Source: Peptococcaceae bacterium
GTDB lineage: Bacteria; Bacillota; Desulfitobacteriia; Desulfitobacteriales; Syntrophobotulaceae
Length of the DNA stretch: 37,617 nt
Assembly (NCBI GenBank): GCA_009783315.1
Contig: WRHI01000018.1
Span: 1 to 37,617 of the forward strand
Reading direction: 5' to 3'
Positions 8,480 to 18,000 of the stretch are shown in pieces. The notes beneath the pieces are model-generated. The model was given only the letters and a program-made list of their open reading frames with translations, was not told where the DNA came from and made no database searches. Made by a program: the position numbers and the translations under genes. Every line of letters begins with the position of its first letter. Position 1 is the stretch's first letter.

Positions 8480-11400
8480 CAGCAGTGCGTCCAAGACTTC
8501 CGCGTCACTTTGATCCAGGTCAAATCTATTGTCTCCATGGTGGTTCCGGCAATGCAAGACAATGTCGCTCAAGGCTGTTTCATACGCATCACAGAAGTCC
8601 GCCATGGCGGCTTCGCTCCATATTGCGGCGTCGTAGGCTACGGTGAAGGTGAGTTCACCTCGGCGAATGCCGCCGCTGACACTGATTTCGTTGCAGAGGC
8701 TGTTTTCCGCGGCGATCATTTCGCCTAGAGGTATCGTTGACCAGGACATGCCGGGACCGAAAACGGATGCCGCGCCGTTGTCTTCGTCTCCCAAATAGTT
8801 GAAGCCAAAACGGGGGCGCGGAACGCTGCCAAAATCCCCGCGGGCCAGCAACAAGCTGTAACCGATGCCTTGATTCGGTACAGCACGCAAGGCTTGTTTG
8901 GTCATAAGGATGCTGGCTTCAACAGTGTCGGCTGAGGGCAGGGTAACCGGATAGCTGCATGTGAACCAGCCTATAGTCCGGTCGAGGTTGAGGAGGTGTG
9001 ACAGCGGCAAACGCCCGTGACTTTCCAGCTCGACACAGATCTTTTGCCGACCGGTCCGGCGTCTTACAGCCAGTGCGAAAGCGCACAGCAACAGGTCGTT
9101 GATTTCTGTGTCATAGGCTTTGCCGGCTTCGAAGAGCAAACTGTACACGATGTCGCTGTTGATACGAATATGGGAGATTCTTTGCTTGGGTGTCGGGCCG
9201 GGAGAATCCGCTGATGGGGTTCCTGTCGTGGAATCCGGTTGCCGGAGTATATCGGTCTGCGCCGGGGTGAGGTCGTAGCGCTCAATGTTGGCCATCTCTT
9301 CTATCCAATAAGGCTGTTCCGCTGTTAGCGCGCCGCCCGCCGCGTAAGATTGAAGACTGAGGGCCCAATCCCGGAAGGAAGCTGTTTTCGCAGGCAACAA
9401 GGGCGTGTGTCCGGCTTGGACTTGGCTATACGCGGAGAAGAGGTCTTCGGCAAGGATGTACCAGGAAATACTGTCTATGATAAGGTGATGAGCGATCAGC
9501 AGGAGGTGGTCGCCGTCTTCTGTTTGGTTCAGAGCGACGCGCAGCAGCGGCCCTTTCTCCAGATCGAAAGACGATTGAAGGGCGGTATTGCGTGATTGCA
9601 GGTCGGATACGGAGACAGATTGCCCGCGCAAATCTACAATGTCTAAGGTGATTGGAGCCGCGTCAACAGGGAGAATGGTTTGTGTGCCGCCGGGATAAAC
9701 TGCGCGGAGCATGTCATGATGCTCAAAAACGGCTGCCAGGGCGGCGCGCAGGGGGTGTTCCTCTAAGGGATTGTCACAACGTATGGCGAGAGCCTGGTTG
9801 AAATGGTGCGGATGGGTGTGTTGCTGAGTGAAGAAGGCTTGTTGAATGGGTGTCAGGGGCAGGACGCCGGCGATGGCGCTTTGGTCGCCTATGTCACCGG
9901 AGGTCAGGCGAAGGGTTGTTGCGATGGCGGCAGCTGTCCGTTGTTCCATAATGTCATGAACGGAGACGTTGTATCCTGCTTCCCGGATGCGGGAAACGAT
10001 GCGGATAGCTTTGATCGAGTCGCCGCCCAAGGCGAAGAAGCTGTCGTTGACGCCAATGTTCTCTATGCTGAGGATTTCTTCGAACACCCGGGAGACCAGT
10101 TTTTCCTCACGGTCTTGGGGTGGGGCAGGGGTCGCGCCGATGTTTGGCCGGTCTGTGGGCGCCGGCAGCGCAGGTTTGTCAATTTTGCCGCTGACGGTCT
10201 TGGGCAGCGCGTCAAGGCGTATATAGCGCGCCGGTATCATGTAATCCGGCAGTGATCGGGCGAGAGCGGCGCGTAGGATTACGGGGTCAAGATCGGGAGC
10301 GGCGATATAAGCGATGAGCTCCTTTTCGTCGTCGGTGTGTCGGCCGGATTCAGTAACGACCGCGGCTTCGTTTACGTTGGGAAGGCGCTCCAGAGCGGCT
10401 TCCACTTCACCCAGCTCGACGCGGAATCCACGGATTTTGATTTGATCGTCCAAGCGCCCCAAATATTCAATGTTGCCGTCAGGCAGCCAGCGGGCGAGGT
10501 CGCCGGTTCGGTACAACAAGGGGCATGTGTCGGAAAGGGCCCTTTTGGAGGGATGATTTCCTTCAGAGGGTTGATCCCCTTCGGAGGGGATAAAGGGGTT
10601 TCTGACAAACTTCTCGGCGGTTAGTTCGGGTCTGTTCAGGTATCCCCGACCGACACCGGCGCCGCCGACGCAGAGTTCGCCGGGAATGCCAATGGCACAA
10701 AGTGAAATCGTGGCTTGTTTCTCGTTGTCCATGGCCCTATTGTCTATTGCCGCAATGTAGAGTTCTACACCCGGCAACGGCTTGCCGATGGGCACGTTAG
10801 CCGGGATTTTGTCGCCTTGAAGATAGGCCCAGGCTGTTGCGCAGATTGTGGTTTCAGTTGGCCCGTAGGCGTTGATATATGATCCGTTGGCGGAGGCGGC
10901 GAGACGGACGGTTTCTGGGGTCGCCGCGCTGCCGCCGCTTAGAAGCAGGCGTAGTCCCCGCGGCTTGACGGCGGGTATCAGGGGGGGCGGCAAGAGCGCA
11001 ACCGTGCAGTGGCGCAGGTTTTCGCGCAGCAGGGTTGGGTCAAGGGAAGCGTCAGTTGGCAACAGCCGCAAGGTGGCGCCGCATGTGAGGGCCATGGTCA
11101 TTTCCCAGACAGAGGCGTCAAAAGCACAGCTGGCAAACTGCAGAACGGTGTCAGCCGGGTTGATGCCAAGTTCGGAGATGAAATAGGAGGACAAGTTAGC
11201 CAGACCACGATGCTCAAGGAGCGCGCCTTTGGGCTGCCCTGTCGTGCCTGAGGTGTAGATGCTGTAAGCGAGGGTGTGAGGCAAGGGACAAGGGACAATG
11301 GACAATGGACAAGGGACAATGGACAATGGACAAGGGACAATGGACAATGGACAAGGGACAATGGACAATGGACGAGGCTGATATCCTTCAGCCTGTGGAC

Positions 11401-14400
11401 TAATGGACAATGGAGAGAGGGAATCGTTCATTGCTTGGGGATCAATGGCGTATGTTGGCAGTGTCGTCGCGAAGGGCAGGGAGGCGTCTGCCAACAGAAG
11501 AGCGGTGGCGCCGCTGTCTGCCAAAATGAATTGTGAGCGTGCTGCCGGTGCGGAGGCGTCAAGGGGCAGGAAAGCGGCGCCGGCTTTCATGACGCCGAGG
11601 GCGCCGATAGGGTACCCGAAGCCGCGTCCGCTGTAAACGGCGACGATGTCTTCTCTTTGGACGCCGACGGACAGCAGCCATCGGGCAACGATGTCGGTGA
11701 TCCGATCCAGTTCTTCGTAGGTGATCTGTTGATCACCGAGGAGGAGGGCGGTGTGGTTTGGGTGCGCGGCGACGTGGGTCGCGAACAGGGAGACGAAGGT
11801 TTGGGTCGAAGGTGTGGGGGGCGTCCGTGATGTGTCCCCGGCGGGGGTGTTGCTAAATAACCTGACTTGATCGTATTCTGACGCATCCATGAGGGGGAGG
11901 TCTCCGAGTGTCCGCGCCGGCGTGGATATTGCTGTTTCCAAGAGCGTACGGTAATGGCGCAGCATACGTTCGGCGCTCTCCGGGGCGAACAGGGCGGTTC
12001 TGTATATCAGCTCTATAGCATAGGCGTCGTCGGTTTCCACGATGTTGAAGGTCAGTTCGAATTTGGCTTCCGGCGGGCCTTTGGCTATGTGTACGCAGGG
12101 GAGGCCGCAGTATTCCGCGTACATGTCCGGTGGTTCGTGATCCAGTGTTATGGTGACGTCAAACAGGGGGTTCCGTGACATGTCCTGACGCGTCCTCAGC
12201 TCTTCGACGAGTCGTTCGTAAGGGTATTCCTGGTTTTCCAGGGCTTGGGTACAGGATCGCGCGATTTCGTCAAACAGGGTCGCGAAGGGTTTGCTTCCTT
12301 CCGGGCGGCCCCGCAGGGCGAGCATGTTGACGAACAAGCCGGCTGTGCGTGCGCAATCGCTGTGTAAGCGGTTGGATACGGGGTAACCGACGGTGACGTC
12401 CTCTTGGCGTCCGTGTTTGCCCAGCAGCGCGATGAGGGCTGTGAGCAGAACCATGAAAGGGGTGCCGTCGCGCTCGCCGGCGAAGGTTTCGACTTGGCGG
12501 CGCAGGGGGGCGTCTAGGCGCAGGGTTGCGACGGCGCCTTCGAAACGTTGGCGCGAGGGCCGGGAGAAGTCTGTCGCGTAATGGGTTGCCGGGGGTTCGT
12601 CGCGGAACATATTAAGCCAGAAAGATTGTTGGGCGGAAAGGTCGCGCTTTTGAGCCCATTCGCTCCAGTCAATATATTGGGTTTCTGTAGGCGGCAGCGG
12701 TTCGCCGGCGTATAGTTTGGTAAACTCATCGAGCAGGATGACGGCTGTTGCCTGATCGGATATGATGTGGTGCATATCGATGAGAAGTATGGTGCGGTTA
12801 GGGCCGACAACCGCTTTGATCCGCAGAAGGGGTGCGCAGGAGAGATCAAAGGGCTGGACGAAAGAGCTAAGCAAGGTTTCCGCGGTGTCAGTATCGGTCA
12901 TGGTTTCTATGATGAACGGGTTTACGACGTCTTCTGGGGGTTCGATGCGCTGGCGCAGCAGCAGCTCGTCGCTGTCTGGAGAAGCGGTGTCATGGATGTG
13001 AAAACTGGTGCGCAAAGCGGCGTGACGAGCCAGTAGGGCCCGGACAGCGTCTTGGGCCCGGGTTGTGACGATTTCTCCGGAAAGTTCTATGGCCAGAGGC
13101 ATGTTGTAGGCTGTGCCGCGGTCTGCTGTCTGGCAAGCGAGATACAGCCGCTGTTGCGCGGGGGACAGAGGGTACCAGGGTTGGGATGGCGCGGGTGGAA
13201 TAGATGAAGGGGCGCCTGGCCCTTCCCGGCTCGCTGCCCGCGCGGCTTTGAGCGCGGCAGCAATCCCTTGCACCGTGGGGGTTTCAAACCAATCACGTAG
13301 TGGCAACCGCACACCTGTGACCTCTTCCAGCATGGCGATGCCGTTGGTGACCCGCAGGGAGTGTCCGCCTAGGGCGAAAAAGTTGTCAAAGATACTGACA
13401 GAGGATACGCCAAGCAATTCCTGAAATATGAGGGCGATCATTTTTTCGTCGAGGGAGGAGGGGGCTGTGAATTCAGCGGTTGAGCCGAGGACAATTTTCG
13501 GCAAGGCTTTTTTGTTTGTCTTGCCGTTCAGAGTCAAGGGGATGCGTTCAATCTGCATCAGCCGCTGGGGAACCATATATTCCGGCAGATCTTGCCTTAG
13601 GGCGGCGCGGAGGGCGTCAATGGGAAGGGACGCGGCGCCTGTAGCTACGACATAGCCGTGCAGCACCGATTCTCCTGTTTCGTCTTCTTTGAGGATCACC
13701 GCCGCGTCAGCAACGTCGTCTTGCCGGCGCAAGGCGCTCTCGATTTCGCCGAGTTCGACGCGATAGCCCCGGATTTTGACCTGATTGTCGATGCGGCCAA
13801 GGCATTCCAGGTTGCCGTCCGGGCGCCAACGGGCCAGGTCGCCTGTTCGGTACAGCCGACCTTCGCCGAAGGGGTTGGGGAGAAAGAGGGCTGCCGTAAG
13901 GTCCGGATTATTGAGATACCCTCGCGCCACGCAGGCACCGCTGACGCATAATTCGCCGGGCACACCGATACCGCACCGCTCCATGCCGTCCAGAATGACG
14001 ACTTGGGTGTTGGGTATCGCTTTGCCGATGTGGATGTCGTCGGAATGAAGTTCCGTCATCGTCATGAAGACGGTTGTTTCTGTCGGGCCGTAGGCGTTGA
14101 TTATGTGGGCTTGAGTGTGTCGGCGGATTTGGGTGTACATCTCAGGGGGGAAAGGTTCGCCGCTGAGGCAGATAGCAGAAAGCCCGGATAAATAACCGCA
14201 TCGGTCCGGTGAGGTCATGAGCATGCGCATTTTGGAGGGGGTTGTGTTGAGGAAGGTTCCCTGATGGTTTTCGACAAGGGGTGCCAGTCGGATGCTGTCC
14301 CGCTGTTCCTCCTCGTCCGCCAACAGAATGCACCAGCCATGCAGGAGGGGCAGGAGAGATTCTGTTGCGAAGATGTCGAAACAGGGTGTGGTTGTTGAGA

Positions 14401-15067
14401 TGACGCGTGGTTCCGAAACGGCTTGCAGCGCTGCCAGAAACACTTCATTGTACAAGGCAAAATTAATAATGTTTCTCTGTTCAACCAGCACACCTTTGAG
14501 TTTGCCTGTTGTGCCGGAGGTGTACAGACAATACGCGATATCCGACGGTTTGCCGGTGGGAGAGGGGTTGTCAGTTGCCGGCTCACCGGTGTTGTAATCG
14601 GCAGAGTTGGGCGCTGAATGGTGGGTGGCGGTTTCGCACCGGTATTCGGCGTCGAACAAGTCTATGATGGGAATAGCTGAAGCTGGGGCTTGCGCCATGG
14701 CTTCTTTCAGGGTGACGCCGGCGACGAGGGCGGCCTTGGCGTTGCTGTCCGCCAGCATGTCGCGAACTTGCGCCGCCGGTGCCGCCGGGTTGATCGGCAG
14801 ATAAGCGCCGCCTGCTTTCAGGGCGCCGAGTATGCCGACGATCAGGGCGGGGTCGCGTTGTGAGGCTAAAGCGACGATATCGTCCGGTCCGACGCCTATG
14901 GCCCGGAGTTTGTGGGCGACTCGGTTTGCCGCGCGGTTGAGCGCCCCGTAGGAGATTTCTTGATCACGGCAGATGATCGCGGTTTTGTGAGGGTGATTCT
15001 TGACTTGTTGTTCGACAAGGGGGGCGATGGTTAGTGTGTTTAAAGCCTCGGGATCAAGTTTTATCAT
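8456..15067 (-). CDS. Nonribosomal peptide synthetase, modules 2 (part)-3 (A-T-C-A-T-E)
   Basis: 2203 aa. It starts directly with an adenylation domain, A2 (about 10-525), then T2 (LGGHSL, Ser570), C3 (631-1060), A3 (1087-1640), T3 (LGGDSIK, Ser1684) and E3 (1735-2190, HHLIIDSISW at 1860-1869, ESHGR near 2015, FNYLG). The C domain for module 2 is at the end of the preceding protein, so module 2 is split between two polypeptides. C3 reads HHIISDQ instead of HHxxxDG: both His and the Asp are kept, but Gly is replaced by Gln. Manually read pocket codes are DITNCSAVFK (A2) and DAWLLGAICK (A3). A loop before the SGTTG motif of A3 holds four copies of LSIVPCP made by heptanucleotide repeats. GGAGG lies 10 nt before ATG 15067, only 29 nt after the previous stop. 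The last codons and the TGA stop lie within a TGACAGT heptamer array. Confidence 0.95.
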   Translation of the reverse strand: MIKLDPEALNTLTIAPLVEQQVKNHPHKTAIICRDQEISYGALNRAANRVAHKLRAIGVGPDDIVALASQRDPALIVGILGALKAGGAYLPINPAAPAAQVRDMLADSNAKAALVAGVTLKEAMAQAPASAIPIIDLFDAEYRCETATHHSAPNSADYNTGEPATDNPSPTGKPSDIAYCLYTSGTTGKLKGVLVEQRNIINFALYNEVFLAALQAVSEPRVISTTTPCFDIFATESLLPLLHGWCILLADEEEQRDSIRLAPLVENHQGTFLNTTPSKMRMLMTSPDRCGYLSGLSAICLSGEPFPPEMYTQIRRHTQAHIINAYGPTETTVFMTMTELHSDDIHIGKAIPNTQVVILDGMERCGIGVPGELCVSGACVARGYLNNPDLTAALFLPNPFGEGRLYRTGDLARWRPDGNLECLGRIDNQVKIRGYRVELGEIESALRRQDDVADAAVILKEDETGESVLHGYVVATGAASLPIDALRAALRQDLPEYMVPQRLMQIERIPLTLNGKTNKKALPKIVLGSTAEFTAPSSLDEKMIALIFQELLGVSSVSIFDNFFALGGHSLRVTNGIAMLEEVTGVRLPLRDWFETPTVQGIAAALKAARAASREGPGAPSSIPPAPSQPWYPLSPAQQRLYLACQTADRGTAYNMPLAIELSGEIVTTRAQDAVRALLARHAALRTSFHIHDTASPDSDELLLRQRIEPPEDVVNPFIIETMTDTDTAETLLSSFVQPFDLSCAPLLRIKAVVGPNRTILLIDMHHIISDQATAVILLDEFTKLYAGEPLPPTETQYIDWSEWAQKRDLSAQQSFWLNMFRDEPPATHYATDFSRPSRQRFEGAVATLRLDAPLRRQVETFAGERDGTPFMVLLTALIALLGKHGRQEDVTVGYPVSNRLHSDCARTAGLFVNMLALRGRPEGSKPFATLFDEIARSCTQALENQEYPYERLVEELRTRQDMSRNPLFDVTITLDHEPPDMYAEYCGLPCVHIAKGPPEAKFELTFNIVETDDAYAIELIYRTALFAPESAERMLRHYRTLLETAISTPARTLGDLPLMDASEYDQVRLFSNTPAGDTSRTPPTPSTQTFVSLFATHVAAHPNHTALLLGDQQITYEELDRITDIVARWLLSVGVQREDIVAVYSGRGFGYPIGALGVMKAGAAFLPLDASAPAARSQFILADSGATALLLADASLPFATTLPTYAIDPQAMNDSLSPLSISPQAEGYQPRPLSIVPCPLSIVPCPLSIVPCPLSIVPCPLPHTLAYSIYTSGTTGQPKGALLEHRGLANLSSYFISELGINPADTVLQFASCAFDASVWEMTMALTCGATLRLLPTDASLDPTLLRENLRHCTVALLPPPLIPAVKPRGLRLLLSGGSAATPETVRLAASANGSYINAYGPTETTICATAWAYLQGDKIPANVPIGKPLPGVELYIAAIDNRAMDNEKQATISLCAIGIPGELCVGGAGVGRGYLNRPELTAEKFVRNPFIPSEGDQPSEGNHPSKRALSDTCPLLYRTGDLARWLPDGNIEYLGRLDDQIKIRGFRVELGEVEAALERLPNVNEAAVVTESGRHTDDEKELIAYIAAPDLDPVILRAALARSLPDYMIPARYIRLDALPKTVSGKIDKPALPAPTDRPNIGATPAPPQDREEKLVSRVFEEILSIENIGVNDSFFALGGDSIKAIRIVSRIREAGYNVSVHDIMEQRTAAAIATTLRLTSGDIGDQSAIAGVLPLTPIQQAFFTQQHTHPHHFNQALAIRCDNPLEEHPLRAALAAVFEHHDMLRAVYPGGTQTILPVDAAPITLDIVDLRGQSVSVSDLQSRNTALQSSFDLEKGPLLRVALNQTEDGDHLLLIAHHLIIDSISWYILAEDLFSAYSQVQAGHTPLLPAKTASFRDWALSLQSYAAGGALTAEQPYWIEEMANIERYDLTPAQTDILRQPDSTTGTPSADSPGPTPKQRISHIRINSDIVYSLLFEAGKAYDTEINDLLLCAFALAVRRRTGRQKICVELESHGRLPLSHLLNLDRTIGWFTCSYPVTLPSADTVEASILMTKQALRAVPNQGIGYSLLLARGDFGSVPRPRFGFNYLGDEDNGAASVFGPGMSWSTIPLGEMIAAENSLCNEISVSGGIRRGELTFTVAYDAAIWSEAAMADFCDAYETALSDIVLHCRNHHGDNRFDLDQSDAEVLDALLGQLTVDS
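10541..10596. repeat. 18-nt tandem repeat inside A3
   Basis: Two 18-nt units of the form GAGGGNTGATYYCCTTCR (10548-10565, 10566-10583) and a partial third encode PSEGDQ/PSEGNH/PSK just before the LYRTGD motif of A3. The centre holds the perfect palindrome ATCCCCTTCGGAGGGGAT. An eroded counterpart is at about 2397-2447 in A5, and a related single unit occurs at 24942-24958 between genes. Confidence 0.75.
10723..10755. repeat. Degenerate heptamer repeat inside A3
   Basis: Degenerate TTGTCCAT / TTGTCTAT copies lie in the A3 loop between VELYIAAID and CAIGIPGEL and encode NRAMDNEKQ. The position matches the larger insertion at 2577-2632 in A5, so the insertion probably predates the duplication of the two dimodules. 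Confidence 0.6.
11281..11416. repeat. Long heptamer array inside A3 (LSIVPCP repeats)
   Basis: At least 12 adjacent heptamers (GACAAGG or GACAATG) form a 21-nt higher-order unit repeated four times, encoding LSIVPCP x4 in frame (residues 1234-1262 of the 8456-15067 product). They are followed by AGGCTGA-TATCCT-TCAGCCT and one more heptamer pair. The array sits in the loop before the YTSGTTG phosphate-binding motif. Near-identity of the units points to recent expansion. Confidence 0.9.
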
Positions 15068-15096
15068 GCAACTGAACCTCCGGTGCTGTTAATATT

Positions 15097-18000
15097 CTAT
15101 TGGTTCGCAAGAGACAGGTCGCCGATGGTCTTTGCCGGAGCCGCTGTTGCCGCGTCCAGCAGCGCCAAGTAGTGGCGGAGCATGGCTTCGGCGCTTTCCG
15201 GGCGGTACAGCGCGGCGCTGTAGATGAGTTTAACATGGTACCCGTTTGGTCTTTCTGTGATGTCAAAGGTTAAGTCAAATTTGGCGGATTCTGGATTTAT
15301 AACGGTTTGTATGAAGCGCAATCCCTCGGGGTTGACAGTGAAAGGTTCGGTGTTTTGCATGATCAGCATGACGTCGAACAGGGGGTTCCGGGTCGGGTCT
15401 TGGGGTAAGGCCAGGGCCTCGGTGAGTTCTTCAAAGGGGTATTCTTGGTTTTCGAAGGCGAGTAGGCAAGAAAGGCGTATTTCCCTAAGGAATTCGGAGA
15501 ATTGCTTGTTTCGGACAGGCCGGCTGCGCAAGGCCACCGTGTTGACAAACATGCCGGCAATGCGTTCCAGATCCTGGTGTACGCGCCCGGCGGCGGGGGT
15601 TCCTATTGTGATGTCTTCCTGACGGGTGTATTTGGCGAGCATGACTGCGAGGTTGGCGAGCATGACCATGTATGGGGTGGCGCCGTGGGCGGCCGCGAGG
15701 GCTTCAATCTTGCCGCGCAGGGGGACGTCAATAACGGCGGTTTTTTCGCCGCCTACGCAACTGCGCCGACGGCGCGGGAAGTCAGTGATGAGGTTGAGAG
15801 TGGGAGCAGGGTCGGCGAAAACTGACAGCCAATGGGCTTTTTGCGCGGAGAGATCCCGGGTGCGCGCCCATTCGGAAAAGTCTTTGTATTGGAGGGGCGG
15901 TTCGGGCAAGGGCTTGTCCTCAGGCGAAAGGGCGCCTTTGTTGTAAAGGGCTTCAAAATCCGCCAGCAGCAGATACATGGTTGTGCCGTCCGCTATAATA
16001 TGGTGGAGATCAAAAAGCAGGACGCTGCGGGAACCGTCCGGAGCGACAGCGGCTTGGGCGCGCAGCAGTGGCGCTTTCGCCAGGTCAAAGGGCCGCACGA
16101 AGCCGGCCAGAAGGGATGCGGGGGTATCGGAGAGCGCATAGGGAACCACGTCCAGAGAGATCGGAGCCTGCCCCGGGGGGGCTATGCGTTGGACGAAGGT
16201 GTTATTAGGGGATGTTTGGGTATGAAAACTGGTTCGGAAAACTTCCTGGCGTTGGGAGAGGGCTGTCAGGGCGGCCTGCATTCTGGCTGTGTCCGGCGCG
16301 CCGGCGAATTCCAGGGCGACGGGAATGTTGTAAGCGGTTCCGGTGTCGTCAGTCTGGCAAGCCAGATACAGGCGCCTCTGGGCGGGAGACATGGGGTAAA
16401 CCTCTTGGGGGGTGGCTCTTGGAATCGGGGTATATCTGGGTATGGTGTTTGTGTCGTTTTGTGTTTGTTGGGATTCTTTTAACACAGCGGCCAGTCCTTC
16501 CACGGTCGGCGTTTCAAACCATTGCCACAGGGGGAGGCGTATGCCGGAAAGTTCTTCCACCAGATTGGCTGCCCGCGCGGCGCGCAGGGAATGGCCGCCC
16601 AGGGCGAAGAAGTTGGCTTGTGTTCCTATACCGGTGAGACCGAGGGTTTCTTCGAAGGCACGGACGACGAGTTCTTCTTCCCGGCTGAGGGGCTCGGTGT
16701 ATTCGCCGGCGGCGATGTCAAGAGCGGTTAAGGCGCCCTTGTCTATTTTGCCGTTGGGGGTCATAGGTAGTTTTTCCAGGGGTACAACCACGGAGGGGAC
16801 TTTGTGTTCGAGAAGACGATTATAGAGTTCCAGGCGGATGGCGTTCGGATCCAGAGGGGCAGGGGTGTTGTCCGCGCCGCGGGCGGGTGTGACGAAAGCA
16901 ACAATTTGAGCGTCGCCGTTGGGGGCGGGCCGGGATAGGGCCGCCGCGCCGGCGACGCCCGGCATCTGGGCGAGAGCCCTTTCCACTTCTTCAAGTTCTA
17001 CGCGCATGCCCCGTATTTGAATTTGGTTGTCGGCGCGGCCCAGGTATTCGATGTTTCCGTCCGCGCTCCATTGGGCGATGTCGCCGGTGCGCAGCATGAC
17101 GCCTGCCCCGAAAGGGTTGGGGACGAAGCGTTCCGCTGTGCGTTCCGGATCGCCAAGATAGCCGTTGGAGACCGAGAGTCCTGTGACACAGAGTTCACCG
17201 GGCATATAGAGGCCGCAGGATTCACCATGGCTATCCAGAATGTACACTTGGGTGTTGGGGACAGGTTTGCCGATGGGGATGCGCCGCGGCCGCGGGCCTT
17301 CGCGGCCTTTCCAGACGGTCGGGACACAGCCTTCCGTGAGACCGTAGGCGTTGGCATGCAGGGCGGTTTGGACGATTTTTTCCGATATTTCTCGTTTGCA
17401 TTCGGAGGCGCCTGTTTCGACGATGTGCAGCGTCGGAGGCAGAGGCAGGTAGCCAATGTATTCGGGCGGCGCCAGCAAGATGGTGGCCGCGGCGGTGAGC
17501 ATTTCTTGATAAAAGGCGCCCGGATCCATGACGGCCGGCTCCGGAACGAGGCATAGTTTGGCGCCGCTGATCAACGTCGTTGTGATTTCCAGGATCGCGG
17601 TGGAGAAGGTGAAGGGGGCGAATTGCATAATACGGTCTTTTTCGCTTATATGGAATTCTCGCAGGTTGAATTCACAGTAGTTGACAACTGTGTCGTGACG
17701 CACAACGACGCCTTTGGGCCGGCCGGTGGTGCCGGAGGTGTAGATCAGGGCGGCCGGTGATTGGGGTGAGAATTCGGCTGCCCGCGGCAGGTTGGTGTCA
17801 GATGTCTGACTTTCGTCAGTTGTCTGACTTTTATCAGATTGCGGGTTGACAGTGTAAGTTTCCTCTGTGTTCAGATCCAGCGCGGCAACACCGATGCCGT
17901 CGGTAACGGGCGTGACTGCCGCGGGAGCGGTGGTCAGAAGCAGTTTCACGTTGGCGTGGCGAAGGATCAGTCCCAGGAATTCCGGCGGGTAACGCAGGGA

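Noticed and set aside
10573-10591. Transcription terminator inside the NRPS gene (ATCCCCTTCGGAGGGGAT)
   Set aside because: It is part of an in-frame 18-nt repeat, lacks a T run, and an operon terminator in the middle of a gene is unlikely.
433-14800. Many plus-strand open frames of 60-200 codons across the NRPS genes
   Set aside because: They are reverse-frame shadows of the NRPS genes, without domains or start signals.
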